Source: Sipunculus nudus (taxonomy: Eukaryota > Annelida > Sipuncula > Golfingiida > Sipunculidae). Taken from it: DNA of 64,000 bases. Both the position numbers and the translations under genes were made by a program. Positions 35,139 to 48,700 of this stretch are shown one piece after another; position 1 is the first letter of the stretch, and every line of letters begins with the position of its first letter. A model generated the notes under the pieces. It ran no database searches, had not been told where the DNA came from, and saw only the letters and a program-made list of their open reading frames with translations. Location of the stretch: contig CM049310.1 in the NCBI GenBank assembly GCA_026874595.1, forward strand, positions 43,899,558 through 43,963,557. The letters run 5' to 3'.

Positions 35139-38100
35139 ATGCCTGCGAAAACGGATGACGAATGCAGGGTCATCGTACCCGACCATGTTTATGAGGGGTG
35201 AATAACATTGTTTCTTAGAATTCTGATTTAAAAACAGTTGTTGATTTATGTCTTTTAATCATATAATATTAATAATCATTAGATCTAATTTCTATCCTCC
35301 CAAGACTGTAATAGTATCATCACCAACTTTTCTCCAGTGGTCAGTGGCAACCTAGTGTGATTTCCCTTCTATAACAAAATATGTTACCATTCGCCTTCAT
35401 ATGTTGCTGTATATAGTATACACAGAAACTTTCATATAATATGTTGTATATTATAATTATAAAAATTTTTTACCGTACTAATCAGGAAGGTTCAAGATTT
35501 CCTCATATGTATTCACGACTAGTTCGCCATCGGAACTTCGACTGTGACTCTCACAAAGCCTTGATTGTATGTAGCCAAGCCACTAGGGGGCTTCAGCAAT
35601 TGTAGTTTCCATAGTTACTATAAATAGTTATATGCTATTAACGGACCCACATTTGTGTCATGCAGACCTTGTTATGTGAATTAATCGTGCTCAATTTTGC
35701 ATTCATAAAAAACATTTAACAATTCTTGATTTTTATAATACCTCCAGTCAGTCCTGAGCTAGTAATACTTTAAATTAAATCCTGAGCTACAGTTGTGTCA
35801 ACAGCAGGTGACTGTAATGTAACTGCAAATTATTTTTAACAGGACGGTTCCATTTGATCATATGCGTCATTATGATTTTGTCATAAATCTTCAGGTTTTA
35901 TGCCTGGTGTTCGTTAAAAAATATTCTGTGTTTCATTTATTTTTCATGCCTGTGTACTTGCCAAATGTTCCAGGTTCCCCTTGCGACCTTCACAGGAATT
36001 TGTCAGGAAATTATAAAATAGATTTCTGTTTTTTACATCACTTTGAGCTTCTTCATAATAACCTGGAAAAGTGACATAATCTAGAAAATACTTGGGTGAA
36101 TGGTCCTTGTATGTCAGCATCGACACCAGATGTACACAGAAATAAAAGTACTTGTGTTTACCCTGCTGTGGCAGTTTCTTTTGCTGAGGAAGTTGCTCCC
36201 ACAGTCCTGTGTAACTGAATACATCCATTGAGAGATCAGCTCGATCTAAACGTTTTCTTTTTTTAATGTGATTCTTTGCTCATTTTCTTATTTTAACTGC
36301 AAACTCGTATCTAGATCCATATTCTCATGATGCAAGCATTATTTTTGTCCCCCTGTGCATCTTTAGTGATGACTCATGGAAATCCCCCACAGGGGTATCC
36401 CATCATGCATTGTGTTTCTATTTTTGGCACAATAGGAAGTGTGTATTTTAACATATATTTAGATATCCTGACAATTACTTTCACTGTTTTCTGTGTTGGT
36501 TTCCAGCCAGTTTTATTTTTTTCAGGGATTTTTGGTTTGTTTGTACAAGAATCGTGAGGAATTCTTTTTAGTAAATGTTGTGGTTTATGGTCAGACAGTT
36601 ATGCTGTCAGGTAATTTAAAGATCGTTTGTGCATGTTTATTATGAATATGGTCATATATATTTATTTTCTTTTTTATTATGTTCAATTTATGTCAGTTTA
36701 GTTCATGCTGATACAGGTTTCATATAAAACTTTTCAACTGAAAACAAATGCATCTGTTATGCTCTTTTTTGATTATAGATGCAAGTCCCTCCCGATGAAA
36801 ATGTTAATGTTTTAAATCATATTGTTATATAAAACAATTTATTTTAGCTCAGCTGACTGTAAGACAAATTTATAAGCTTTAGTGATGTCTGTCACATTTT
36901 GCAGCCACATTAAATACAGACATGAATATTTGTATGTTTGAAATATAAGTAACTATTATATTAAAATATATTGTTATTTATATATAACAATACCTCAGTT
37001 TTCATGATTTTAGGAGATTTTTAATTGTTTAACTTTGCAGGAGTCCACTGTTTGACAGTTTGAATATAAGACATAAAAATCATAATTATCAGTATAGGCC
37101 TCCTGGTTAAACTTTAAATTTTACCTGTTGTTGATCCTGAACAGTTTTCAGCTGCTCAAGATGTGGTACCACTTTAATATCATTGTTCAGTTTTAAACAA
37201 GTTGTATTTTATTTTTTAGACTACAAAGGGCAGTCATGGTAACATGTCAGCATAGGAAGAAAGTTTATTATTGAATCATGCTATTGGAATTACGTGCTTT
37301 ATTCAATAATATTTTACAGTGTTATGGTTCCATCTCCTCAGCTTAATATCATTACTCATGGGTCAATTGACCATTCATATTAAAGTCAAAATGACAAATT
37401 ATTGATCTTAAACTGAATTTACTATCATTGCCCATGTGTCCTATTGGCAGTTTTTACTAGAATTTATAAGTTATAGCTTTATTTTATATATTAAGATTTA
37501 ATCTGAACTTGACATATCAGTGCAATGGTGCAATAAGAAATGGTGCAGTAAGTGTATTTACTGTACACAAGGCACTAAGAATTAACAGTAAATCTTCTGA
37601 ACTGAAAAACTGAGTGATCAGAAGGAAGGTAGTGTTTTGCCTCATATACACATACAAGTCTCATGCAATTTTCACATGGGACATACTCCAGTGAGATGTC
37701 TTATTTATAGTTCTTGAAAAAACTAAACAATGACAAACAAAGTTTATCACTTGGGTATTAAAAAAAGTAAAAGGGAAAAAGGCGAATTAATGTAGTAGTA
37801 TAACTAAACAAAAGGTTAAATAACATGGTAAGTTGCATTTTTAATGAGCATGATAATAATGCTTCCTTCATTTATAGGTTGGAAAGTCTAGAAAATGAGC
37901 TGAAAGAAGAAATCGTCACCAGCAGGGTAAGCAGATTATTACCATTGAGCTGGAAATTAGTCGAAAAGGCAATTCCTCTGATATTTTGAAAAACTTGTAC
38001 AATAAAGCTAAGGACTGTCTGCTGTTTCAAGAATCTAAGAGCATAATTATTAATTAAATACTAAAAAAATTAGAATGACTAATAAATATTAATTTATTTA

Positions 38101-39798
38101 CTGCTGTAAGTATGTGAAGATCATTCAGACTAGCAGGCAGCCATATATCCAGTCATATTACTGGGCATCTTTCCTGGAAATTCAGACAAATGGGACAACC
38201 TAGTTAGAGCATTAACAAGAAAATAATGTTCATTTTCTACTTTGGAGCAAATTGATATATTTGGGATTTTGAATTTGTCTCTGCACAGAATTGGTTAATT
38301 ACTCAGACTCCGATCTTAGTCCAGCTGAATCTAGAGTACATATTAACTGTGACCACTTGAAAGGTTTATTTTAATCCAAAGATTAAAACACATGACAAAC
38401 ATAACAAAAAGCTAATTTGTCACAGATTTGATCCCATAATACTTGACATAGCTTTGAATTTGGCAATCAAGAAAACATACTAACTTGTAAATGATCTTTT
38501 ATCTCCCATGTTATGTAAACTAAAACCAAGCTTAATTGGGGCTAAAATTTAACCTGTCTGATTTTTGAAATGGAAAGATACTCATACACACTCTATAGAT
38601 AGATATCAGTGAAGGTTTATATATACTGGTCTCTGTGTTGGGTATTCACTTTCTAATCCCTGTTTCATGAATTTTCACATGTCTAAACATTGTGGTGTCC
38701 TTTTTTTCTGTGATACAGGGTTACTGGAGGAAGAAATGCAAGCTGTTGAAGCCGCTATTGCCTGACGCGACCCAGCAGAAACTTGACTCCCTGGACGATG
38801 AGCTGAAAGAAGAAGAGATAACAGAGGTATGACAATCAGACATGCATTTTGTCAAACAAGAAATTAGTTGGCGTTTAATTTAAAAATTTTGATATGTGAA
38901 CATAACATACATAACATAAAGATTAATGTAAAGTATAAATCCAATCAAGACCATAACCATTGCGGAGTCTTACCACTCAGGAGCCCCCAAAAGGCACTGG
39001 GTTTTGAGTGAAACATAACCATGGGGCACTGCCTCCCCATGCAGCCTCACACTGGGTGGGGGCATACAATGAAAAATCTCAGTGCCTCAACTGAGATTCG
39101 AACTCACAAACTCCATGCTTTGAGTCTTGTGTTCTCCCCAAGACCACAGAAACTGGGATCAGCTACCTTATTACTGCAGCTTATGTCAATACAATGTCAA
39201 TACAAAAATACTAATTCTAAGAAAAATCTTTGTGACCTGTAAAATAGAGATAATGATCATCTGCAAAGTTTTAAAAAATTGCAAGAGCTAAAAGTAATAA
39301 AAATTATCTAATTTCCTTGTTAAGTTTTCATTTTGTAAGATATCTTCATGTTTCTGAAAGAAACTAAATCGGGAGAACCAAAATTTTTGTTGTTTTTGCA
39401 TTTTGGAAGCTTAATATTATTTTTTCTTTTTACAGAAAGGTTACTTTAAGAAACTAGAAGCTCTTTTTGAATCCATCAAGGCTGTCTCCAAGGGGGAAGA
39501 ACAACAGGATAACCATGCAAAAAATACGCACAAAGATACAGAATCTAGTGAAAATGGTAAAATATCAGGCAGCAGCTCCACAGATACACCAGTCCAAAAT
39601 ACTGGAAATGGAAGTGGAGATAGTAAAGAAACTATTGCAAAAGATGATGGTGATGCTGATAAGGAAACAAGCAATGGAACAAAAGTATCAACAAGCAGTG
39701 ACACTGTGAACCAAGACACAGAGAATGGTGAAAACAGTGTAAAAGAAGTGAATGGAAGCCATGCAGAAGATTCCATGGAAATTGATGAACAGCAAGAG
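35139..39798 (+). CDS. DNMT1: DNMT1 exons 1-4: DMAP1-binding region and disordered linker
   Basis: Residues 1-193. The DMAP1-binding region spans roughly residues 15-95 and has two similar segments, [19 protein letters not shown] and [19 protein letters not shown]. In mammals this region recruits DMAP1 to repress transcription. Each segment is cut by an intron at the same place, just before or within its GY(W/F) motif. Exon 4 then becomes Ser/Asn/Lys/Asp-rich, without hydrophobic core residues, as expected for the disordered N-terminal arm. Confidence 0.85.
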
Positions 39799-42700
39799 GT
39801 CTGTTGAAATCATATTTTTTGAAAGAAAACAAATATGGTGGCAGAGTCCAGAGTAAATATAATATTATGCAAATGTGTGAACAAATTTTTAAGATGGTCT
39901 GTAGACATCCACATCAGCATTGTCTGTAGTCATTGTCTGTGTTATTTCTTGTCAACTTTTGAATGATTCAGCGTCTTTTCATGAAATTCAGACAAGGTCA
40001 AATCGGCCGAAATAAATAATTTTTGTAAACCCCATGACTTTTTTTTTCTTTAAATGTGAAACACTAATTGTTTCATCCAAGTTCTTTGAAGAGTTCAGAA
40101 ACTGGTGACCTTGACCTACATCTTCAAGGTCAGATCAGCTGAAATAGAAATTATTTGTGAACACTGTAACTTTTGAATCACTCAATATATTTTTATTAAA
40201 TTCGATTCGAAATGTTAATACCAGAATCTCGGACATGATTAAAAAAATTAGTGACCTTGACCTTTATCTTCAAGGTTAAATCTGCTGAAATAGAAATTAT
40301 TTGTAATACTGTGACTTTTGAAGTAGTCCATATTTATTTCCTTAAATTTGGGGATGGGAGGCTCATAGGGAGGGGAGGCATATCTCTTTTTGCATTGCAA
40401 AAACAGCCTCCTTCTAGGTAGAAATAGATTTAATAGTATATCTGAGAAAACATGTAAACCTTCATGCTTGCTGATTGTGATCTAGGACATATATTCATTT
40501 AAAAATAAACATAACACAGACACAGCTTCAGTTTGTAAACTGGTAAAAAATATAACAGAATTAGAGATGTCATCACCAAAAAAAACATTGCATCCATTAT
40601 GCATAACAAATATTTGCAGTTTTAAAATTGTGTATGTAGTAATGGACAAATTATAGATATTGTGAATGTTTCCTCTGCAGGATACTGAACCAAGTCCAGG
40701 ACCATCCAAAAGCAGCAAGAAGAGGGTGAACAGGGATGTGAAAACCGAGGAAACACAAGGCATGTATCAGCATCTAACATATCATTATAGTCTTTTCTAC
40801 ACCCCCTGTCCACCTGATTTTTAGCTCAGCTGACTGTAAGTCATCTGAGCTATAGCCATCACTCTTTGTCCATTGTCTGTCTGGCCATTAACAGGGCACA
40901 AAATGTAACCGCTGGACCTGGAATCTTCTCACTTTACATCCAGAGAGGTCCATAAAATGTCTTCTTTGAAACCTGGAATTAGGTCTCTGTTACCCATATT
41001 CTTTCAGCTATCATGCTCCGAAGCCCCCCCTCCCCCCCAAAAAAAAAAAACTGCAAAATTTGATACAAAAGCTCCAATATCTGAACAACTAATGTATTGA
41101 TCACCATGATTTTTTGCATGGATATTGATCATGGAGTGTTTCATCAGTTTCTGCAGACTGGTGGCGCTACCTGTTTTTTTTCATTTTTTACCATTTTTTT
41201 CTCTATTTTTGAGACCTAAAATGATGCTGTCATCTGTGTATAGGCAAAAATCTTAATGACTGGACTTTGAATCTGATGCCTGTCATGCAGGGAGGCCCAT
41301 GAAAAGTCTCCTTGGAAACCTGAAGTAGGTCTATGTTACCAAAACCTGTGAGCTATGGGTCTTAGAATTACCTCCCAGAATAACTAAAAATTTGATACAA
41401 AAGCTCCAGTATTTAAAAAACTATTGCATTGATCACCCTGATTCTTTGCATGCATATTCATCATGGAGTGTTTCATCAGAAGAGTAAAACTTCACCAGGT
41501 GTGAAATTGACTATTAATTCCAGTTATTAATTATAGCTTAGATTGTAATTAGCATAATGATATTGTTTCTCCCTCATTCAACCAACAGTGTGTATGCTTT
41601 ATTTGAAAAGATGTTTTTATTTTATCAAATTTACTAAATCTTTTATTTTATTTTGGTGAATAAAATTAAGCTTGTCCTGAAAACTCCAATGTACAAAACT
41701 TTTTAATAGGAATTCAAGGAATAATTTTGTAGATGCCATGTTGTGGCATTATTTTATTTTACATTCAGTTTAAACATTTGATTTAAAAATAATAAAATAT
41801 ATGTGTATGCATAATATGACCCAATGTGAGCTACAATCTGGATATATAATGATTGCAACTTAGAATTCTAATATTTTAACTTATATTTTCACTTTTATAT
41901 TACAAATTTATAACACTTGTAAATAAAAAAAATGAATCAGATAAAAACTATTAATGAAAAAAGTGGATATATTAAAAAAAATAGGCTTATATATAAACTT
42001 AAATGCATTATTCCTTTGAAAGTGAAATGAAGGTATTAGTCCATTCTGTTCACTTGCCTGTCCATCTGTAAATTTTTCATATGCATCACAGTATCTCAAA
42101 ACTTTTACTGTTTTTCTTCATGACAGTCTTGTCAGAGTATTAGTTTGCAATCATATATTGAGAACTTTACTATAACCAAGTAGGAGGGCCCTTTCCTCTT
42201 AGCTTCTCATATGCTTATATGAATATAAAACATTACAATAGAATATTTTTCATATTTTGCATTTGCAAAAATTTCAAACTTTTGTCATGACCTATGGGTC
42301 CTTTGTTTATATTCTGGATTCTCAACATCATTGTTTGGCTAAAACTGAATAAATACCAGACATGGTGCAAATACTTTGCAAATGTATATGAATATGAATA
42401 TGAATATGAATATGTACTCCATTATAAAATTTCTTGCATAAGAATGGGAATTCAGGTAAAAATGAAAGTATTTGAATACCAGTGCAAATACTTTCAAAAT
42501 GTATTCATGAATGCATATATTCTATAATATTATTTTAATAATTAGTTCAGTTATATTTTATTAAAAAAATCATATGATTCTCTTATTATTTTTAATAAAT
42601 ATTATATTGGCACACCATTTGTTATTAAATTTTAATAAATAGTTAAACTCTTTTATTTTATGTGCTGCTTATAAGTTATATGGCCAGGTCAAAATCTGTG

Positions 42701-45700
42701 ACAATAGCACTCCATTTGTTAATAAAATAAATGAAATCAATCCTCTTCCCTGTCTCCAAAATTACTATCAAAATCATACATAAGCTAAACACCAACAACT
42801 CATAATAAAGCTTATATTTATTACCACACAAAACCAGCATATGCCTCTTTCCCAAATCATATTTTTTATCATATATAACAGCTTAGCGCTGTGACCCATG
42901 GGTCCCTTGTTTAAACAAATAGTGCGCCGGATGACTATATTCTTCTATAATGTCGTTTGCTTTCTTCAACAATCGTGTTTGAAATAAGGAGTCAACTGTG
43001 GGTAAAGGAACCCCAATGATCCTCTCAGCTGTTCTAGCTACCCTTGAAAGACGGTTCCTTTCCTCCACCGTGATACTGCCTCCCCATACAGTGACTGACA
43101 ACGTCAGGACTCCCTGAATTGACGCCCGATAAAACTTTAATAAAATTGGTTGACTGAGCCCGAAATCTTTTAGGTTTCTTAGAAAGAATAAACGTTGTTG
43201 TGCCTTCTTTACGCAGTAATTAACATTTTCGGCCCACTTCAAATCAGAAGAAATAAAAATTCCTAAAAATTTAAAACAGTCAGCGATTTCAACCTCGGAG
43301 CCTTCAATTACTAAGGGTAATATTTCAGTTTTCTTCCGTCTAAAATCAATTATCATCAGGATATATTGTCAACATGTCAGTTGGCGGAGTGTCATGACCC
43401 ATGGGTCACTTGTTTATGATTATATCTACAAAAGACAAACTTGCAAAACAAAATTTGCATCAATAGCATAAAGAGGCAAAAAATGCTAATTTTGGTACCT
43501 TACCTACTCACAGTATAAATATTATTTACTTTACGGCCTGGTTGACATGTCTCGTATATATATATGTGGTTCATGTCATCCCTAATAAATGACCATTGTT
43601 TTTTCCTCCTTAAATATGGATATAAAGAAATGTGATGTAACAGTGAAGCGCATGCACACTAGGAATACAAGTTTCACTGTAAAAAGAGGTCAGCAGCTCT
43701 TGATTATTGGTTCTGTGAATGTTGGTGTCTCTATAGTGTGTCACATCTATTATGACGTCATCACTATTCACTGATTTTCCCCATTTCATAGGTTAGAGGC
43801 AAGATGTTGCTTCAGAATAGACAAGTTACTCATAAAATGGTTTTCAATTTTTATTGGCATAAGGTCGGCTGTTATTTCCATAATAGTTGATTACGCTTTT
43901 TCCTCTTTCTGCCCTAAGGTAAAAAAATTTTGGCATTCTTTGATTTGCAAAATAATAATCGCGAAAAAAACAGGTGGACAGAGGTATGGACTAGCCATAT
44001 CATCAGCCAGCAGGATGTTGAAGTAGTAGACAGAAACAAACTGACAGCCAGTGGGCAAACATATTGTTTATTAATGATTACAGATATGACACAATGGCTT
44101 TATCAATTAAATGATTTAGGCATAAATAGTTTTAATGATGTTATTAAGTAGTTTTAGAAGTATCTGTAAATTTCATTCATTCAAAGAGATCATAAATGTT
44201 TGTCTTAGTTTCAGGAAAAACTGGTGAATTCAGAATCTTTTTTATGTTTTTGTTTCTTAATTTTGATTCAGGTGAAACCCCTTCAAAGAAATCAAAGTCC
44301 AAAAAGAAATCTCTTGAAAACCAGCCCAGTATCATGTCCATGTTTAGTGCAAGGTAAGTACAGTCCAGCATTATTTAAATTGAAATTTAATTAAGAAATT
44401 CCTTGTACCAAGACTCAGATGACGTAATACTTCATACTTTTAAAGCTTAAGATTACTGTTTTTGTCTTTTTGTTCTTGAGCATTTCAAAATAACGATATT
44501 CACGAAAAGGAAATTAATGCAAAAATAAAACCTTCTTGAATAATATGCCCCATCTGTAGACTCTGGTGAACAGTCCTTTATAATACAGCCTTATTGGCAT
44601 CTCATGTCCATTATCCATAAATGTTGAAAGACATTTACAGTTTGTTATCTGTAATCCAAATATTGATATTATAAAGAATATCAGATCTTTGATATTATCT
44701 GCTTTTAATGGACAAGTATTTTCTTTACTTAGATTTTTCATGTTCTCATAGGTTTTTGGTCAAAATTATAAGACTGTGCATAAATTAAAATTTTAGTATA
44801 GTAATGACTGTACTCTGTGTATATTACTGTATGGGAAGACTGAAAATGGAACTCTCATGAAAAAGTGAAAATTGTTAAGTTACCCTGCGAGTTTGAGCCA
44901 ACCACAGTGTAGTTTAACAGAATGCAGTTAAAATGATATAAAACACAAACATTTGAATTTTGATTGAATACTCTAAGCCAGCATTCCAAGTGGGTGTGTA
45001 GAATTTGTAAGTGCTAGATTTATCAGTATCAGTGCCTAGTGTATGCTTTATGATCTGCATAATTTGTGAGCAACAAAATAATCATTGCCGATAAATGTGT
45101 ATATAATAATACTGAGTTACAGATTACTGACTCCAGACTTAAGTGAAGACTATTTAAGTGATAGTATATGGAAGTTTGGATGCTGATTATTGCAGTTCTT
45201 CCAAGAAGAGGAAGTCTGAGGATGCTTCAAAGAATGAAGTGAAAGACAAGGATAAGGAGGAAGATGTGGTTGTCAAGACAGAGCCTGAGGAGGAGCAGGC
45301 TGAGAAGAGACAGAAGCTGGAGGGAGAGGCAGAGGATGTAGAAGATGAAGATAACAGGTGAGGAGTCATGGAAACCTTATAGATAATTTTGTTGGTGTAG
45401 AATTTAATGATTCTGTTTTAAAATCAGTTTGAGAGTTGACAGTTTTGTTGTTTTCACAATGTGCCTCACTTAGGAAGACACAAATATTTTGGTTGAATCT
45501 GCTAACACAGTGAGCCTTTAATAAGGCAGGATACTCAAATAAACAAAAAACTGATACAGAAACTGAATACCACAGTAATGGTTAAAGCTAAATGGTCTTC
45601 CCATACAGTAAACCTGTTGGTGTTCAATAAGGCACTCGAACACGACACAAAAGTACAGGGCAGGGTGGAAGGGGACATATATCATCCAAGTTTAAACAGG

Positions 45701-48700
45701 AATAACACTTTCGTACCATGCCCAAATTCATTTATAGTAGGATATAAATTTATTGCTGTCTTATGATATATATTTATATTCTGTGAAAAGAAGATTCAAA
45801 ACTTAACCAATTGTGCTGCCTGTTCCTCCCTGAAAATATTGATTTTCAAAGTCTCATGCAACAATAAAGATCAGGCCACCTATAAGTGAAGAGAAGACAA
45901 AGAAAAATTAATGATTTGCAGTTAATAAGATAACCATGTTCTCTGAAACAGTACTTCGCTTTTCATTCATACTTTTTCATTTCAGGTCCCTCCGCCCAAG
46001 ACCAGAGAAGGCAGAATCCCCTGACGTAAAAATTAAAACACAGATGGAGGCTGATAAAGTGGCTCCCACGAGATGTAATCACTGTCGTCAAATCCTGGAT
46101 GATCCAGATCTACGCATGTTCCAAGGAGATCCTGATGATTCTGTAAGCAAATAAGAGCTGTTTCTATAACTAAGGCCCAGGACAGGCAGCTGTATATCTG
46201 TGTATATGTCACATACCTTCATAAAGAGGGTTTGAATAGACCATCATATGTCCCAACAACTGAACCTGATTCCAATTAGCAATGTCAAACAAAAACATTT
46301 GTGAAGTGTAGGGTTGTTCCTTTTAAAAGTAATGAAAGTTGGGATTTGGGAGGGCTGTATGTCAAATGACCTTGCCTACTGGAGCAGTTTTCTGACCACT
46401 TTGTTAAGCCCTGACAGAGAACAATCATCATGTTAATTTCTTGACATGAAATAGTGAAATAACTGAAAAGAAAACATTTGCTTTACTGTTGTTTTCACGG
46501 AAAGCCTGGAATTCCAGGCACATTTTCTTTTTAAAAAAAAATTATTTATTTATTAAATATTTATACCCTTGCTACTGGCGCAGTTGTTTTATTTTCATTT
46601 TCAGTAGAATTATGTTTTTATATCATCATGCTCTAAACCAACTAATTTATCTGTATGTTTCAAGCTGGAGTATTCTTTAATTAGTTTCTTATGAAATGTA
46701 GGGCAAGAGAGAATAAGTACAAGTTTTGGAAAATATCCAGTCAGGATCTTCTTGAAATGTTTTGCTGCAGTAGCGCCAAAAAATTCACCACACCATTTCA
46801 TTAGCCTGTTAAGAAGAAACTTATTTTGAATTGCAGTGTATTGACTTTTCCAGGTAGAAGAATTCATTATGCTGACAAACCCCAAGTTGTCTGTGTTTAC
46901 TGGAGATGAAGCAGAAGTCCATGAGTACGACGAGAGGCCACAGCATAAGATCACTCAGTTCAGGTCTGTGGTGTGTCAGTCCAGCTACTCTTAATAATGG
47001 GCAAGAAGCCTTGTAGATATTTCTTTAGACCAAAACATATTTTTATTATGCCCCCGCCACAAAGTGGCCGGGGCATTTAGTTTTACCCATGTCCGTCCTT
47101 CCGTCATTCCAAAATAAAACAGTTGTACGGACTTTTTTTTGCAATGCCTGCAGATATTGGCCTGATTTTTGGTGTGTGGGCAGATAATGACCAGTTACAG
47201 ATCGAGTTTGCGTTTTGTCCCGGTTGACCTTCTTTTGACCGTTTAACGGCTCCTAAACTTAGAAAATTTCATGAAAAATAGAAATTTTCATGACAAATAC
47301 ACATGTACGGACGTTTTTTAGCAATGCCTGCAGATATTGGCCTGATTTTTGGTGTGTGGGCAGATAATGACCAGTTACAGATCGAGTTCGCGTTTGGTCC
47401 TGGTTGACGTACTTTTGACCGTTTTATGGCTCCTAAACTTAGAAAATTTCATGAAAATTAGAAATTTTCATGACAAATACACATGTACAGCCGTTTTTAG
47501 CCCTCAGCTCATAGGCTGATGGGCTATTGTCATCACCCAAGCTGTCCGTCTGTCCATCTGTCTGTCCGGGGTCTGTCCGTCCGTCCGTTCCGCATCTGTT
47601 AACTTTTACCTTGTGAGCGGGATATCTCTAAAAGGATTCACCGTTGGAATTTTATTTCATCAGTGAAGATGTATATCGATAAAATCTTGGTCAAGTTTGA
47701 AGATGGGTGACCTTGACCTATTTTTAGCTCAGCTGACTATAAGTCATCTGAGCTATAGTCGTGGTCCATTGTCCGTCGTCCGTCCGTCCGTCCGTCCGTA
47801 GATGTGGCACGTTTTGAAACCGTAAGACTTAGGAATCCAAAATTTGGCATAATGTTAGCTGTCCCCAAGATCTCCTACCAAGCCGAAAACTGGGTCTTTG
47901 CGACTTTGTTCCTTTGAGAAATTAAGGAAAAACCTCAATTTTTTATTAAAAACCTATTTTCACACTTTAGGGCTGCCTAATATCAAAACCACTCATCTGT
48001 TTTTCCTCATATTTACCATAAATATTCCTCTATATAGTTCCTATGTACATGCCTGAAATTATGTCTGTATTATATAATTTAAGAAAGTTATGGGCCAGAA
48101 CATAATGCATTTTGTAAAAAATCAGGAAAGATATTTGATCACTTAACACAAAACTTGTTAAAGCTATGGACTTTTTTTCAAGTAATATAACTTTAATTAA
48201 TCAAAATTAAATTGTATACCCAAAATTAGATGAAAATCTTTTAAATTTTTTAAAATATTAATAAAAATAAAAAATTGGTACCTTAAATTTTGCCTAACTT
48301 TGACCATGGCACGTTTTTTTCCTGTTAGTACTGTGGATTTAATTTTCTCAGCATGTTTTTGTTAGCATTTTGTCTGTTAACACCAAAAATTTGAAACCAG
48401 TTGATCAAAAACTGTAGATTTTATTCAAGTTTACAAGCACCATGTAACATATTGTTTACATCAGGCTAGTGTTACGCAGTTTGCAAGAGCTCAGCTCCCC
48501 AGCTTAAGCTCTCAGTTCCTAAAATTTGGCATAAAATTAGATGTCTCTAAAATTCCCTACCATGCCAAGAATTTGGTCACTATGACTTAATACCTTTGAG
48601 ATATTAATGAAAAACTTCATTTTTCAATTAAAAACCCGTTATTACACTTCAATACTGCCTAATATCAAAACCACTGATCTGACTTTAATCATATATAATA

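Noticed and set aside
39441-39776. 111-residue minus-strand ORF
   Set aside because: Antisense of DNMT1 exon 4, a low-complexity coding segment.
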